Part shown: in pieces, positions 1-7,748 of the stretch
Layout: every line of letters starts with the position of its first letter
Numbering within the stretch: position 1 is the stretch's first letter
DNA from: Chromatiales bacterium
GTDB lineage: Bacteria > Pseudomonadota > Gammaproteobacteria > UBA6429 > Thiohalophilaceae
Assembly (NCBI GenBank): GCA_026984045.1
Contig: JALSSV010000013.1
Span: forward strand, 124,001 to 188,000
Length of the DNA: 64,000 nucleotides
Reading direction: 5' to 3'
Notes under the pieces: generated by a model
Database searches by the model: none
What the model saw: the letters and a program-made list of their open reading frames with translations, nothing else
What the model was told of the DNA's origin: nothing
Made by a program: the position numbers and the translations under genes

Positions 1-1
1 C

Positions 2-1018
2 CTCAACATCTCCGAGCGCCGCGTGCCCCAGGACGGGCGCTTCAACATCCGCGTGCGCAACCATTCCATCGACGTGCGCCTGTCTACCATGCCCATCCAG
101 TACGGCGAATCGGTGGTCATGCGCCTGCTGGATCAGTCCTCGGGCCTGCTGGCGCTGGAGCACCTGGGCATGGACGAAGGCCTGCTGCATCACTTCCGGC
201 GCAACATCCACCGGCCCCACGGCATGGTGCTGGTCACCGGCCCCACCGGCTCGGGCAAGACCACCACCCTCTACGCCGCCCTCTCCGAGCTCAACCAGCC
301 GGAGAAGAAGATCATCACCGTCGAGGACCCGGTGGAATACCGCCTGCCGCGCATCAACCAGGTGCAGGTGAACCCGCAGATCGAGCTGACCTTCGCCCGC
401 GTGCTGCGCACCGCCCTGCGCCAGGATCCGGACATCGTGATGGTGGGCGAGATGCGCGATCAGGAAACCACCACCATCGGCCTGCGCGCGGCCATCACCG
501 GCCACCTGGTGCTCTCCACCCTGCACACCAACGACGCCATCGCCACCGTCAACCGCCTGCTGGACATGGGCGCCGAAGGCTATCTGGTGGCCACCGCCCT
601 GCGCGCCGTGCTGGCCCAGCGCCTGGTACGCCGGATCTGCGAAAGCTGCAAGATGCATCACACGCCCGACGCCCAGGAACGGGCCTGGCTGCATGCCCTG
701 GCCGGCGAGCGCGACTTCGGCGAGTTCTTCCAAGGCATCGGCTGCTCCCACTGCAACAACACCGGCTACAGCGGCCGGGTGGGAGTGTTCGAGTTCCTCG
801 AGCTGGACGAGGCCATGGCCGACGCCCTGCGCCGCGAGGACACGGCGCGCTTCGCCGTGCTGGCCAGGGAGAGCCCCGGCTTCCGGCCCTTCTGGCGCCA
901 GGCCCTGGATCTGGCCGAATCCGGCGTCACCACCATCGAGGAGGTGATGCGGATCACCGGCACGGTGGAGGAAGACGTGCAGGATCTGCTGGCCACCGAA
1001 CCCGCCACGCAGGGCTGA
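2..1018 (+). CDS. mshE: MSHA pilus assembly ATPase MshE (GspE/PilB family), 5' truncated by window edge
   Basis: This is the cytoplasmic motor that powers pilus polymerisation by hydrolysing ATP. The reading frame is open from base 2, so the start lies upstream of the window and about 338 C-terminal residues are visible. They contain the Walker A motif GPTGSGKTTT, an aspartate box, a Walker B region (DPDIVMVGEMRD), the His box (STLHTND), and two CxxC pairs (CESC and CSHC) that form the zinc-binding element of GspE-type ATPases. The gene ends 3 bases before mshG, so the two are co-transcribed. The MSHA assignment, rather than general type II secretion, rests on the downstream order MshG, pilins, MshC, MshD, MshO, MshP, MshQ. 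Confidence 0.9.
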   Translation, partial: LNISERRVPQDGRFNIRVRNHSIDVRLSTMPIQYGESVVMRLLDQSSGLLALEHLGMDEGLLHHFRRNIHRPHGMVLVTGPTGSGKTTTLYAALSELNQPEKKIITVEDPVEYRLPRINQVQVNPQIELTFARVLRTALRQDPDIVMVGEMRDQETTTIGLRAAITGHLVLSTLHTNDAIATVNRLLDMGAEGYLVATALRAVLAQRLVRRICESCKMHHTPDAQERAWLHALAGERDFGEFFQGIGCSHCNNTGYSGRVGVFEFLELDEAMADALRREDTARFAVLARESPGFRPFWRQALDLAESGVTTIEEVMRITGTVEEDVQDLLATEPATQG

Positions 1019-1021
1019 TCC

Positions 1022-2248
1022 ATGCCCCACTTCGTCTACAAGGGCCGCGATCGCCAGGGCAGGCCCGTCACCGGCCGGCTCGAAGCCGCCAGCGCCGACG
1101 CCGTGGCCGGCGAACTGCAGAACAGTGGCATCGTACCGGTAGAGATCCGGGAAACCGGCGCGCCCTCCACAGCAACCGGCCTCTGGGCGCGCCTGCGCGA
1201 GCGCCCGCCCGGCCTGGTGGATCGCATCCAGTTCGCCCGCCAGCTGCACACCCTGCTCAAGGCAGGCGTGCCCATCATTCGCGCCCTGCAGGGCCTGGCC
1301 GACAACCTCGACAATCCGGCCTTCGCCCGCATCCTGCGCGAAGTGGTGCGGGAGCTGGAGAGCGGCCACGATCTGGCCATGGCCCTGTCGCATCACCCGC
1401 GGATCTTCGATGACCTGTTCGTCTCCCTGGTGCGGGTGGGCGAGCAGACCGGGCGGCTGGACGATGCCCTGCTGCGCCTCTCCTTCTACCTGGAGCGGGA
1501 GAAGGACACCCGCGACCGCATCAAGTCGGCCCTGCGCTATCCCCTGTTCGTGATCAGCGCCATCGTGGTGGCCATGATCATCATCAACCTGTTCGTGATC
1601 CCCACCTTCGCGGCGGTGTTCGAGAAGTTCCACGCCGAACTGCCCTGGCAGACCCGGCTGCTGCTGGCCGTCTCCAACTTCATGATCGCCTGGAAATGGT
1701 GGCTGCTGGGCGGCACGGCGCTGGCCATGGCCGGTCTGCGCCAATACGTGAAGACCCCGCAGGGCCGGCTGCTCTGGGACCGCTTCAAGCTGCGCCTGCC
1801 CCTCGTCGGGCGCATCCTGCACGAAACCCTCCTGGCCCGCTTCGCCAGCGCCTTCGCCATGACCCTGCGCTCGGGCGTGCCCCTGCTGCAGGGCATCACC
1901 GTGGTCAGCCGGGCGGTGGACAACACCTGGGTCGAGCGCCACATCCTCGACATGCGCGGCGGCATCGAACTGGGCGAATCCCTCACCCGCACCGCCGCCG
2001 CCACCGGCATGTTCACCCCGCTGGTGCTGCAGATGATCGCGGTGGGCGAGGAGACCGGCGCGGTGGACGAGATGCTCGAGAACGTGGCCGAGTTCTACGA
2101 CCGCGAGGTGGACTACCAGCTCAAGAACCTCTCCTCGGCCATCGAACCGATCCTGATCATCGTCATCGGGGTGATGGTCCTGATCCTGGCCCTGGGCGTG
2201 TTCCTGCCCATGTGGGACCTGGCCCAGGTGGTCAAGGGGCCGCAGTGA
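1022..2248 (+). CDS. mshG: MSHA pilus platform protein MshG (GspF/PilC family)
   Basis: This is the 408-residue inner-membrane platform protein that couples the MshE motor to the pilin pool. It starts with the family signature (FVYKGRDRQGRPVTG) and has two repeated T2SSF domains, at about residues 68-195 and 270-395, each beginning with an arrangement like FARQLHTLLKAG or FASAFAMTLRSG. Three membrane segments are evident: ALRYPLFVISAIVVAMIIIN, the stretch around WWLLGGTALAMAG, and the C-terminal ILIIVIGVMVLILALGVFL. Length matches the family. It follows mshE by 3 bases. A 105-base AT-richer gap separates it from the next gene, so a secondary promoter there is possible. Confidence 0.92.
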   Translation: MPHFVYKGRDRQGRPVTGRLEAASADAVAGELQNSGIVPVEIRETGAPSTATGLWARLRERPPGLVDRIQFARQLHTLLKAGVPIIRALQGLADNLDNPAFARILREVVRELESGHDLAMALSHHPRIFDDLFVSLVRVGEQTGRLDDALLRLSFYLEREKDTRDRIKSALRYPLFVISAIVVAMIIINLFVIPTFAAVFEKFHAELPWQTRLLLAVSNFMIAWKWWLLGGTALAMAGLRQYVKTPQGRLLWDRFKLRLPLVGRILHETLLARFASAFAMTLRSGVPLLQGITVVSRAVDNTWVERHILDMRGGIELGESLTRTAAATGMFTPLVLQMIAVGEETGAVDEMLENVAEFYDREVDYQLKNLSSAIEPILIIVIGVMVLILALGVFLPMWDLAQVVKGPQ

Positions 2249-2353
2249 GCCATCCGACGGACGGCCGGGGTTCCCGAACCGGTGGCGCCGAACTAATACT
2301 AATTTCGTATTTCTGGATATAGACATCACATCAACAAACCGCTATAACTCATT

Positions 2354-2935
2354 GTGAATTCTGGAAATCGCCAGTCAGGTCGTCACGGGGGCTTCACGCT
2401 GTTCGAGCTGATCGTGGTGATCAGCATCATCAGCGTGCTGTTCGTCTTCGCCGCCAACCGGCTGATGAAGCTGGCGGTACAGGCGGAGCGGGCCCAAGTG
2501 CAGCAGACCATCGGCACGCTCAAGAGCGCCCTGGCCATGGAGATCGCCGCCCACGTGGCCCGCGACACGATTCCGGAACTGGAGAAATGGATCGGCGCCA
2601 ACCCCATGGATCTGCTGGCCGACCCGCCGAAGAGCTACCTCGGCGCGCTGGATCACCCGGATCCGGCCGGTATCGAGGGCGGCCACTGGTACTTCGACCG
2701 CCGGCAGGGGCTCCTGGTGTACCGGGTGTACAACGAACGGGAGTTCGTCACCTCCCTGCCCGGGCCGAAACGGATCCGCTGGCGCCTCGAGCCGGTGTAC
2801 GAGGATCGCAACGGCAACCGGCGTTTCGATCCGGGGCAGGATGCGCTGGTGGGGTTGCGCCTTGCGGCGCAAGAAAAATTCAAGTGGCAGGTGGAACCGG
2901 TCGATATACCCGCATGGAAGGCAAACCCCAGATGA
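2354..2935 (+). CDS. type IV pilin-like protein in the MshF/MshB position
   Basis: This 193-residue protein has a type III (pilin-type) signal: GGFTLFELIVVISIISVLF, with prepilin-peptidase cleavage expected between Gly and Phe and the conserved Glu at +5 of the mature protein. The rest is soluble and contains a short Asp/Gly-rich loop (EDRNGNRRFDPGQD) that could bind calcium. The start chosen is a GTG, because it gives a short leader and no better ATG exists. In Vibrio and Shewanella MSHA operons MshF and MshB lie between mshG and mshA. The position and length fit that role, but the sequence alone does not say which one it is. It is probably a minor pilin or assembly factor. Confidence 0.75.
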   Translation: MNSGNRQSGRHGGFTLFELIVVISIISVLFVFAANRLMKLAVQAERAQVQQTIGTLKSALAMEIAAHVARDTIPELEKWIGANPMDLLADPPKSYLGALDHPDPAGIEGGHWYFDRRQGLLVYRVYNEREFVTSLPGPKRIRWRLEPVYEDRNGNRRFDPGQDALVGLRLAAQEKFKWQVEPVDIPAWKANPR

Positions 2936-3005
2936 TTTAATGCGTTACCGGGGCCGATTTCCCGGATGACGGAATTCCGACGACAACATTCAAGAGGCAA
3001 ACGAC

Positions 3006-3473
3006 ATGCACAACAAGCAACAAGGCTTCACCCTCATCGAGCTGGTAGTGGTCATCGTCATCCTCGGCCTGCTGGCCGCCACCGCCCTGCCCAAGTTCAT
3101 CGACGTGACCACCGATGCCCGCGTGGCCAGCGTCCAGGGCGTGGCCGGCGGCCTGCGCGCCGCGGCGGCGCTGGGACAGGCCCAGTACGTTGTCAACGGC
3201 GACAAGGCAGCCACCAGCATTTCCATGGGCGGCCAGACGGTCACCGTGCTCGACGAGAACACCTACGCCGGCATGGGCGGACGCCCTGACGGCCAGACCA
3301 CCGGCATCCGCAGGGCCATGCCGGATCCGGACGGCTTCTCCATCACCGGCGGCGGCACGGCCACCGCTGCCGTGACCTATCAGCCGACCAACGGCGGAAG
3401 TGCTACCTGCCAGGTGGTCTATACCCCCAACGCTGCGGGTGATCCGGTTGCCGTGACGACCGGCGGCTGCTGA
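3006..3473 (+). CDS. mshA: MSHA-type pilin, probable major subunit MshA
   Basis: This is a 155-residue pilin with a seven-residue leader ending in Gly before FTLIELVVVIVILGLLAATALPKF, the classic hydrophobic N-terminal helix with Glu5. The C-terminal part carries two cysteines (CQVVY and the final GGC) about 20 residues apart, as in pilins that close a D-region disulfide loop. The ATG is preceded by an AAGAGG ribosome site. Directly after the stop lies an intrinsic terminator (3498-3521), which is typical of a highly expressed pilin whose transcript is mostly stopped before the rest of the operon. MshB is the alternative identity. Confidence 0.8.
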   Translation: MHNKQQGFTLIELVVVIVILGLLAATALPKFIDVTTDARVASVQGVAGGLRAAAALGQAQYVVNGDKAATSISMGGQTVTVLDENTYAGMGGRPDGQTTGIRRAMPDPDGFSITGGGTATAAVTYQPTNGGSATCQVVYTPNAAGDPVAVTTGGC

Positions 3474-3497
3474 TCCCCCCTCGTCAAGGCTTTGCAG

Positions 3498-3521
3498 AGG
3501 GCGGCTTCGGTCGCCCTTTTT
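3498..3521 (+). terminator. Intrinsic terminator after the pilin gene
   Basis: The stem AGGGCG/CGCCCT closes an eight-base loop and is followed by five T residues. It lies 25 bases after the pilin stop codon and only 12 bases before the next start. It would therefore act inside the operon as a partial terminator that sets the pilin to assembly-factor ratio. Confidence 0.75.
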
Positions 3522-3532
3522 GCCTTTACCCA

Positions 3533-5440
3533 ATGTGCCCCGGGGCCATCGACACACCGACCCACGGCCGCATGCCGGTCGTCGCACCATTGCTGTTGCT
3601 GGCAGCCGGATTCAGTGCCCTGTTCTTCAATGGCGAGCGGATCGCCGCCCTTGCCGCCTGCATCATCTTCCTCACTCTCTGGCTGACCGTCGTTCTGCAG
3701 GCAGTACGCAGTCAGGGACTGCGGCCGGGCATTCCCTGGCTGCCCCTGGCCATGGGGGCGTTCCTGCTCTGGCTGATCGTCAGCAGCCTGTTCAGCCAGG
3801 TGCCCTATCTCTCCTGGCTCAACGTCTGGTGGATGGGCATCCTGCCCGGCGTATTCCTGATCGCCTGGCTCGATCCCGGGCGCGAGACCACGCTGCAACG
3901 GGCCCTGGACGTGTTCACCACCATGGCCGTGCTGCTGGCACTGTACGCACTATGGCAGCATCTGGCACGCGGTGAGGAACCCCTGGGCACCTTTCGCACC
4001 CGCAATTCCCTGGCGGCACTCCTGACCCTGCCTGCCTTCCATCTCCTGGGTCGCCTGCCCTCGATGCCCAAGCCCAATGCCCGGAGATGGGCCGCGGCCG
4101 CGGCCCTGTACGTGCTGACGACCACCATCGGCGTCATTCAGAGCCGCGGCGCCTGGCTGGGCTTCGGCATCGGTTTCGTCCTGCTTCTCGGGCTGGTCTG
4201 CCAACGGCGGGCGGCAAGGCGCTGGTTGTTGCCGGTCGGGATCCTCGTCGCAGCCACCGTCACCGCTTACGGCCTGTCGCTCTGGCGTCCGGTCAGCGGC
4301 CACGATCTGCTGCAACGGGCCGTCAGCCTGACCGATGCCCCGGCGGCCGGTTATTCGCGCTTCGTGATCTGGGCACCGGCGCTGCGCCTGTTCCTTCAAC
4401 ACCCGCTGACCGGTACCGGACCCGGTACCTACTTCATGGTCATTCCGCCCTGGCTCGATCCGGCCGACAGCAGCGCCCATTTCTACGTGCACAACGACTA
4501 TCTGCAAGTGGCGCTGGAAACCGGCCTGCCCGGGCTGCTGGCGCTGATGGCCGTGATGTTCGCCAGCCTGCATCTTCTGCTCCACGGCCTGCGCCGTTTC
4601 CCGCGTCACCATCCGCAGCGACTTCTGCTGGCCAGCGCCTTTTCCGGCGTGCTGGCGGTGGCCATCCACAGCTTCTTCACCTTCAATCTGTACATCGTGC
4701 CCACCATGCTGCTGGCCGCCCTGTTCCTGGCCCGGCTGCACACTCTCGTTTCCCCGGCCGAGCCGACCGGCCGTCATCTGCTCTCGCTGCGGCCGACAAT
4801 CTTCCGTTTCCTGCAGGCCACCCTCGTGGCCGGAGTCGCCTGGCACTTCGGCACCCTGGTCGCTGCCGAGCAGGCGCTCGCCCGGGGCCGCGCCCTGGCC
4901 GCCGCGGCGGATCTGGAGCGTGCCCATGAAAGCCTGGTCCTCGCCCAGCGTCTGGCACCCGCAATGGACAACCCCTGGCTCACCGATGCCGATCTGCTGC
5001 AACGCAGCGCACGTCTGCTCCCCGATCGCCCGAACCTCGCCGCCGATCTGCTCGACCGGGCCCGGAAGAAGGCCACCGAGGCCCTGCACCGCAATCCCTA
5101 CCGGCCCCAGTCCCATGCCGTGCTGGCCCGCATCCATCAACAGCGCCAACAACCGGCCCAGGCACTTGCGGCATGGCAACGTGCCCTGGACGTCGATCCC
5201 CGCTTTCTGCCGGCACGCATCGCCCTGGCCAGGGGCTGGCTGGCAAGGCATCGACCCGACAGGGCCCTGGCGATACTGCGCGCCGGCCTTCCCTACCGTT
5301 ACCGTCTCAACGATGGCCATCTCACGGACTACATGCGCCTGACCGAACGCACCGCGCGCGCGCAGGGTCAAATTCCGCTCGCGGATCGGCTGCAGGACCG
5401 GATCCGGCAACTCGAAACGATGCGGGAGCAGCACGCATGA
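3533..5440 (+). CDS. O-antigen ligase/Wzy_C-domain membrane protein with C-terminal TPR-like region
   Basis: This 635-residue polytopic protein has about ten hydrophobic segments over residues 13-440. A large periplasmic loop carries the Wzy_C signature (GTGPGTYF, then HNDYLQVALETGLPG), the region conserved among WaaL O-antigen ligases and the pilin oligosaccharyltransferases PglL/TfpO/PilO. The last 190 residues are soluble and helical, with TPR-like pairs (for example NPYRPQSHAVLARIHQQ, then DPRFLPARIALARGWLA). Its stop overlaps the mshC start by ATGA, so it belongs to the pilus operon. The inferred role is transfer of a glycan to the pilin. No glycan-synthesis genes are in view, so substrate and acceptor are unproven. 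The start is uncertain; an ATG at 3572 is an alternative. Confidence 0.8.
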   Translation: MCPGAIDTPTHGRMPVVAPLLLLAAGFSALFFNGERIAALAACIIFLTLWLTVVLQAVRSQGLRPGIPWLPLAMGAFLLWLIVSSLFSQVPYLSWLNVWWMGILPGVFLIAWLDPGRETTLQRALDVFTTMAVLLALYALWQHLARGEEPLGTFRTRNSLAALLTLPAFHLLGRLPSMPKPNARRWAAAAALYVLTTTIGVIQSRGAWLGFGIGFVLLLGLVCQRRAARRWLLPVGILVAATVTAYGLSLWRPVSGHDLLQRAVSLTDAPAAGYSRFVIWAPALRLFLQHPLTGTGPGTYFMVIPPWLDPADSSAHFYVHNDYLQVALETGLPGLLALMAVMFASLHLLLHGLRRFPRHHPQRLLLASAFSGVLAVAIHSFFTFNLYIVPTMLLAALFLARLHTLVSPAEPTGRHLLSLRPTIFRFLQATLVAGVAWHFGTLVAAEQALARGRALAAAADLERAHESLVLAQRLAPAMDNPWLTDADLLQRSARLLPDRPNLAADLLDRARKKATEALHRNPYRPQSHAVLARIHQQRQQPAQALAAWQRALDVDPRFLPARIALARGWLARHRPDRALAILRAGLPYRYRLNDGHLTDYMRLTERTARAQGQIPLADRLQDRIRQLETMREQHA

Positions 5441-5862
5441 ACCGCCTCCGGCCAGCCGTTGCGCAAACCGGCTTTACCCTGGTAGAGCTGGTGGCGGTGC
5501 TGCTCATCGTCGGGATCCTGGCCGCCTACGCCCTGCCGCGCTTCATCGGGCCCGATGCCAGCGAGGCCGTCACGGCGCGGGACACGCTGCTCATGGCGGC
5601 CCGCCGCGCGCGGCAGCTGGCCATGAACCAGGGCAGCGGCGCCGGCGTGCAGCTGGTGGTGGACAACGCCGCCCACGAGGCACGGATCGAGTACACCGAC
5701 GGCACGCCGCAGACCCTGCGCTACCCGCTGCCGGCGGCCATCGCCGTTGGCAGCGTCAGCGTGGCCTTCGACGGCCTCGGCAACGCCGCCGCCACCACCA
5801 TCACCGTGGCCGGCAGCGACAACGTGTGCATCGAAACCACGGGGTACGCCCACCGATGCTGA
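5437..5862 (+). CDS. mshC: MSHA pseudopilin MshC (GspH-like minor pilin)
   Basis: This 141-residue minor pilin has the cleavage and helix signature TGFTLVELVAVLLIVGILAAYALPRF near the N-terminus. Mature GspH-like proteins share the pattern seen next, DTLLMAARRARQLAMNQ. Two cysteines near the C-terminus (NVCIETTGYAHRC) probably form a disulfide. The start is fixed by the ATGA overlap with the ligase-like gene. The longer upstream frame is only a shadow of that gene. The 3' end overlaps mshD by 7 bases. It probably primes pilus assembly together with MshD and MshO. Confidence 0.85.
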   Translation: MNRLRPAVAQTGFTLVELVAVLLIVGILAAYALPRFIGPDASEAVTARDTLLMAARRARQLAMNQGSGAGVQLVVDNAAHEARIEYTDGTPQTLRYPLPAAIAVGSVSVAFDGLGNAAATTITVAGSDNVCIETTGYAHRC

Positions 5863-6380
5863 AGCGCCGCGACCAGGCCGGTTTCACCCTGGTGGAGCTC
5901 GTGGTCTTCATCGTGGTGGTGAGCCTGGCCCTGACCGGGGTGATGCTGGTGATCAACCGCACCGTGACCCTGGCGCCCGAGGCGCTGGTGCGCACCCGCG
6001 CCCTGGAGATCGCCCAGGCCTACCTGGACGAGATCGCCACCCGCCGCTACGACGAGAACACGGGGCAGGGCGGGGTGCCCCGCTGCGACAGCAGCGATCC
6101 CGGCGCGCAAGCCTGCTCGAACGTGCTCGGCCCCGAGGGCGAGACCCGTGCCGTCTTCGACGACGTGGACGACTACCACGGCCTCGACGACAGCCCGCCG
6201 GTGGACGTGGCCGGCAACCCCTTCCCGGGCTACGACGGCTACCGGGTGCGGATCAGCGTGGCCTATGCCGGCACCGAGGTCGGCCTGGCCAGCGACCGCC
6301 TGGCCAAGCGGGTAAGCCTCGTCATCACCGCGCCCGACGGCCAGACCATTCCCGTGACCTTCTACCGGGGGAACTTCTGA
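5856..6380 (+). CDS. mshD: MSHA pseudopilin MshD
   Basis: This 174-residue minor pilin has an N-terminal leader (MLKRRDQA) followed by GFTLVELVVFIVVVSLALTG. The soluble part includes the family-like stretch ALEIAQAYLDEIATRRYDENT and two cysteines (RCDSS, ACSN). It resembles GspI/MshD proteins. The chosen ATG overlaps the mshC stop by 7 bases, and its own TGA shares bases with the mshO start (TGATG), so translation is coupled through the block. Confidence 0.85.
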   Translation: MLKRRDQAGFTLVELVVFIVVVSLALTGVMLVINRTVTLAPEALVRTRALEIAQAYLDEIATRRYDENTGQGGVPRCDSSDPGAQACSNVLGPEGETRAVFDDVDDYHGLDDSPPVDVAGNPFPGYDGYRVRISVAYAGTEVGLASDRLAKRVSLVITAPDGQTIPVTFYRGNF

Positions 6381-7174
6381 TGCGCCACGCGGCCGGTTTC
6401 AGCCTCGTCGAGCTCATCGTGGTGATCCTGGTGCTGGGCATCGTCAGCGCCGGCACGGCCATCTACATCGTGCGCGGCATGCAGGCCTACACCGACACGG
6501 TGCGCCGCGACCGCCTCACCGCCACCGCCCGCGCCGCCACCGAGCGGGTGGTGCGCGAGCTGCGCAACGCCCTGCCCAACAGCATCCGCGTGGCGACCGA
6601 TGCCGGCGTGGCCTGCATCGAGTTCATCCCTGTTGACAGCGCCAGCGCCTATCTGGAAGACCTGGCGCCCCAGGGCAGCCTCAGCGCCTTCAACGCCGTT
6701 CCCTACGCGCCGCCGCCGGCCGGCAACCGTTACGTGGTGGTCTATCCCTACGCCACCGCGCCGCTTTATGCCGCGGCCAATCCGGGGCCGGTGGCCGCCT
6801 ACGATCCGGCCTCCAATGCCGCTGCCGGCGAAGTGCGCCTGGCCGGCGCCCACGCCTTCGCCCACGACTCGCCGCGCCGCCGCTTCTTCCTCACCGGCGC
6901 GCCGGTCAGCTTCTGCATCGACGGCGCCAGCGGCCGGCTGGAGCGCTACACGGGCTACGGCTTCACCGCCGCCCCCGCCGCCCCGCCCGCGGCCACCCCG
7001 TCGCTGCTCGCCGAGCACCTGCAACTGGTGGACGGCGGCGCCGCCGTGACCCCCTTTGCCTGGGACCCCGGCAGCCTCACCCGCGCCGGGGTGGTGACCC
7101 TGGACCTGCGCTACATGGAGGAGGGCGAATGGGTCCGTCTGCGCCAGGAGGTACAGATCCGCAATGCGCCCTGA
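6380..7174 (+). CDS. mshO: MSHA pseudopilin MshO
   Basis: This 264-residue minor pilin has the signature AGFSLVELIVVILVLGIVSAGTA directly after a very short leader. The downstream pattern TATARAATERVVRELRNALPNSIR matches GspJ/MshO-type pseudopilins. The protein contains Ala/Pro-rich linkers (residues about 185-220). The start is coupled to the mshD stop through TGATG. The gap that follows holds a CACGGAGG-type repeat (7195-7236). Confidence 0.85.
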   Translation: MRHAAGFSLVELIVVILVLGIVSAGTAIYIVRGMQAYTDTVRRDRLTATARAATERVVRELRNALPNSIRVATDAGVACIEFIPVDSASAYLEDLAPQGSLSAFNAVPYAPPPAGNRYVVVYPYATAPLYAAANPGPVAAYDPASNAAAGEVRLAGAHAFAHDSPRRRFFLTGAPVSFCIDGASGRLERYTGYGFTAAPAAPPAATPSLLAEHLQLVDGGAAVTPFAWDPGSLTRAGVVTLDLRYMEEGEWVRLRQEVQIRNAP

Positions 7175-7194
7175 TCGAAGCGGCCAGACACCCC

Positions 7195-7236
7195 GGAAGG
7201 GAACACGGAGGGCACGCAGGCACGGAGGACACGGAG
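7195..7236 (+). repeat. CACGGAG/GCAGG short-unit repeat between mshO and mshP
   Basis: After GGAAGGGAACACGGAGGG the region continues with 7-8 base units of the type CACGGAGG and CACGCAGG. The same GGAAGG-AAC(A/G)C(A/G)GAGGG core begins the elements at 35.5 kb, 50.9 kb and 58.8 kb. It lies in the short gap before mshP. The open frame upstream of the mshP start at 7248 reads through it, and the repeat may even supply the GGAG ribosome site. Confidence 0.7.
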
Positions 7237-7247
7237 CCGGGTTTTCA

Positions 7248-7664
7248 ATGGGGGCCTGCCGCCAACGCGGTTTCGGCCTGCCGCTGGCCATCTTCATCAT
7301 CACGGTGCTGGCACTCATCGGCGCGGCGATGGTCACCCTCACCCGCACGGGGCAGGAGTCGGTGGCCTCGGAAATCCAGTCGACACGCGCTTTCTACGCC
7401 GCCGAGAGCGGAGCACAACTGGCGCTCACCGCCGTGCTGCCCCTCGCCGGCGGCAGTATCGGCGTGGCCGGTTGCAATGCGCTGGCCGTGAACCCGACCT
7501 TCACCACGACCGGCCTCGAAGGCTGTACCGCCAGCGTCACCTGCAGCGGCCAGACCGTGGACGGCCACGACTACTACACCCTCACCAGCGAAGGCGACTG
7601 CCGCTTCGGCGCCAGCGGCAATACCGCCCGGCGACGTATCGAAGTCATGGTCAAAGGTCCGTGA
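7248..7664 (+). CDS. mshP: MSHA pilus assembly protein MshP
   Basis: This is a 138-residue membrane-anchored protein. It has a short basic N-terminus (MGACRQRGFGLPLAIFIITV), one hydrophobic helix, then RAFYAAESGAQLALTAVLP. That second motif matches PilX/GspK-type minor pilins and MshP. Cysteines at CNALAV, CTASVTC and CRFG suggest disulfides. The ATG at 7248 was chosen because MshP leaders are short and GGAG lies 11 bases upstream. An ATG at 7164 overlapping the mshO stop is also open, but its extra 28 residues are translated repeat sequence, so it is either an artefact or a lineage-specific extension. Confidence 0.8.
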   Translation: MGACRQRGFGLPLAIFIITVLALIGAAMVTLTRTGQESVASEIQSTRAFYAAESGAQLALTAVLPLAGGSIGVAGCNALAVNPTFTTTGLEGCTASVTCSGQTVDGHDYYTLTSEGDCRFGASGNTARRRIEVMVKGP

Positions 7665-7748
7665 ATCATGACCATCGGTCGGAAACATCCTGAAACGCGC
7701 GCCGTTCCCGGCAATACTGAACACATGCCGAGACAGGAAGACCGGATC

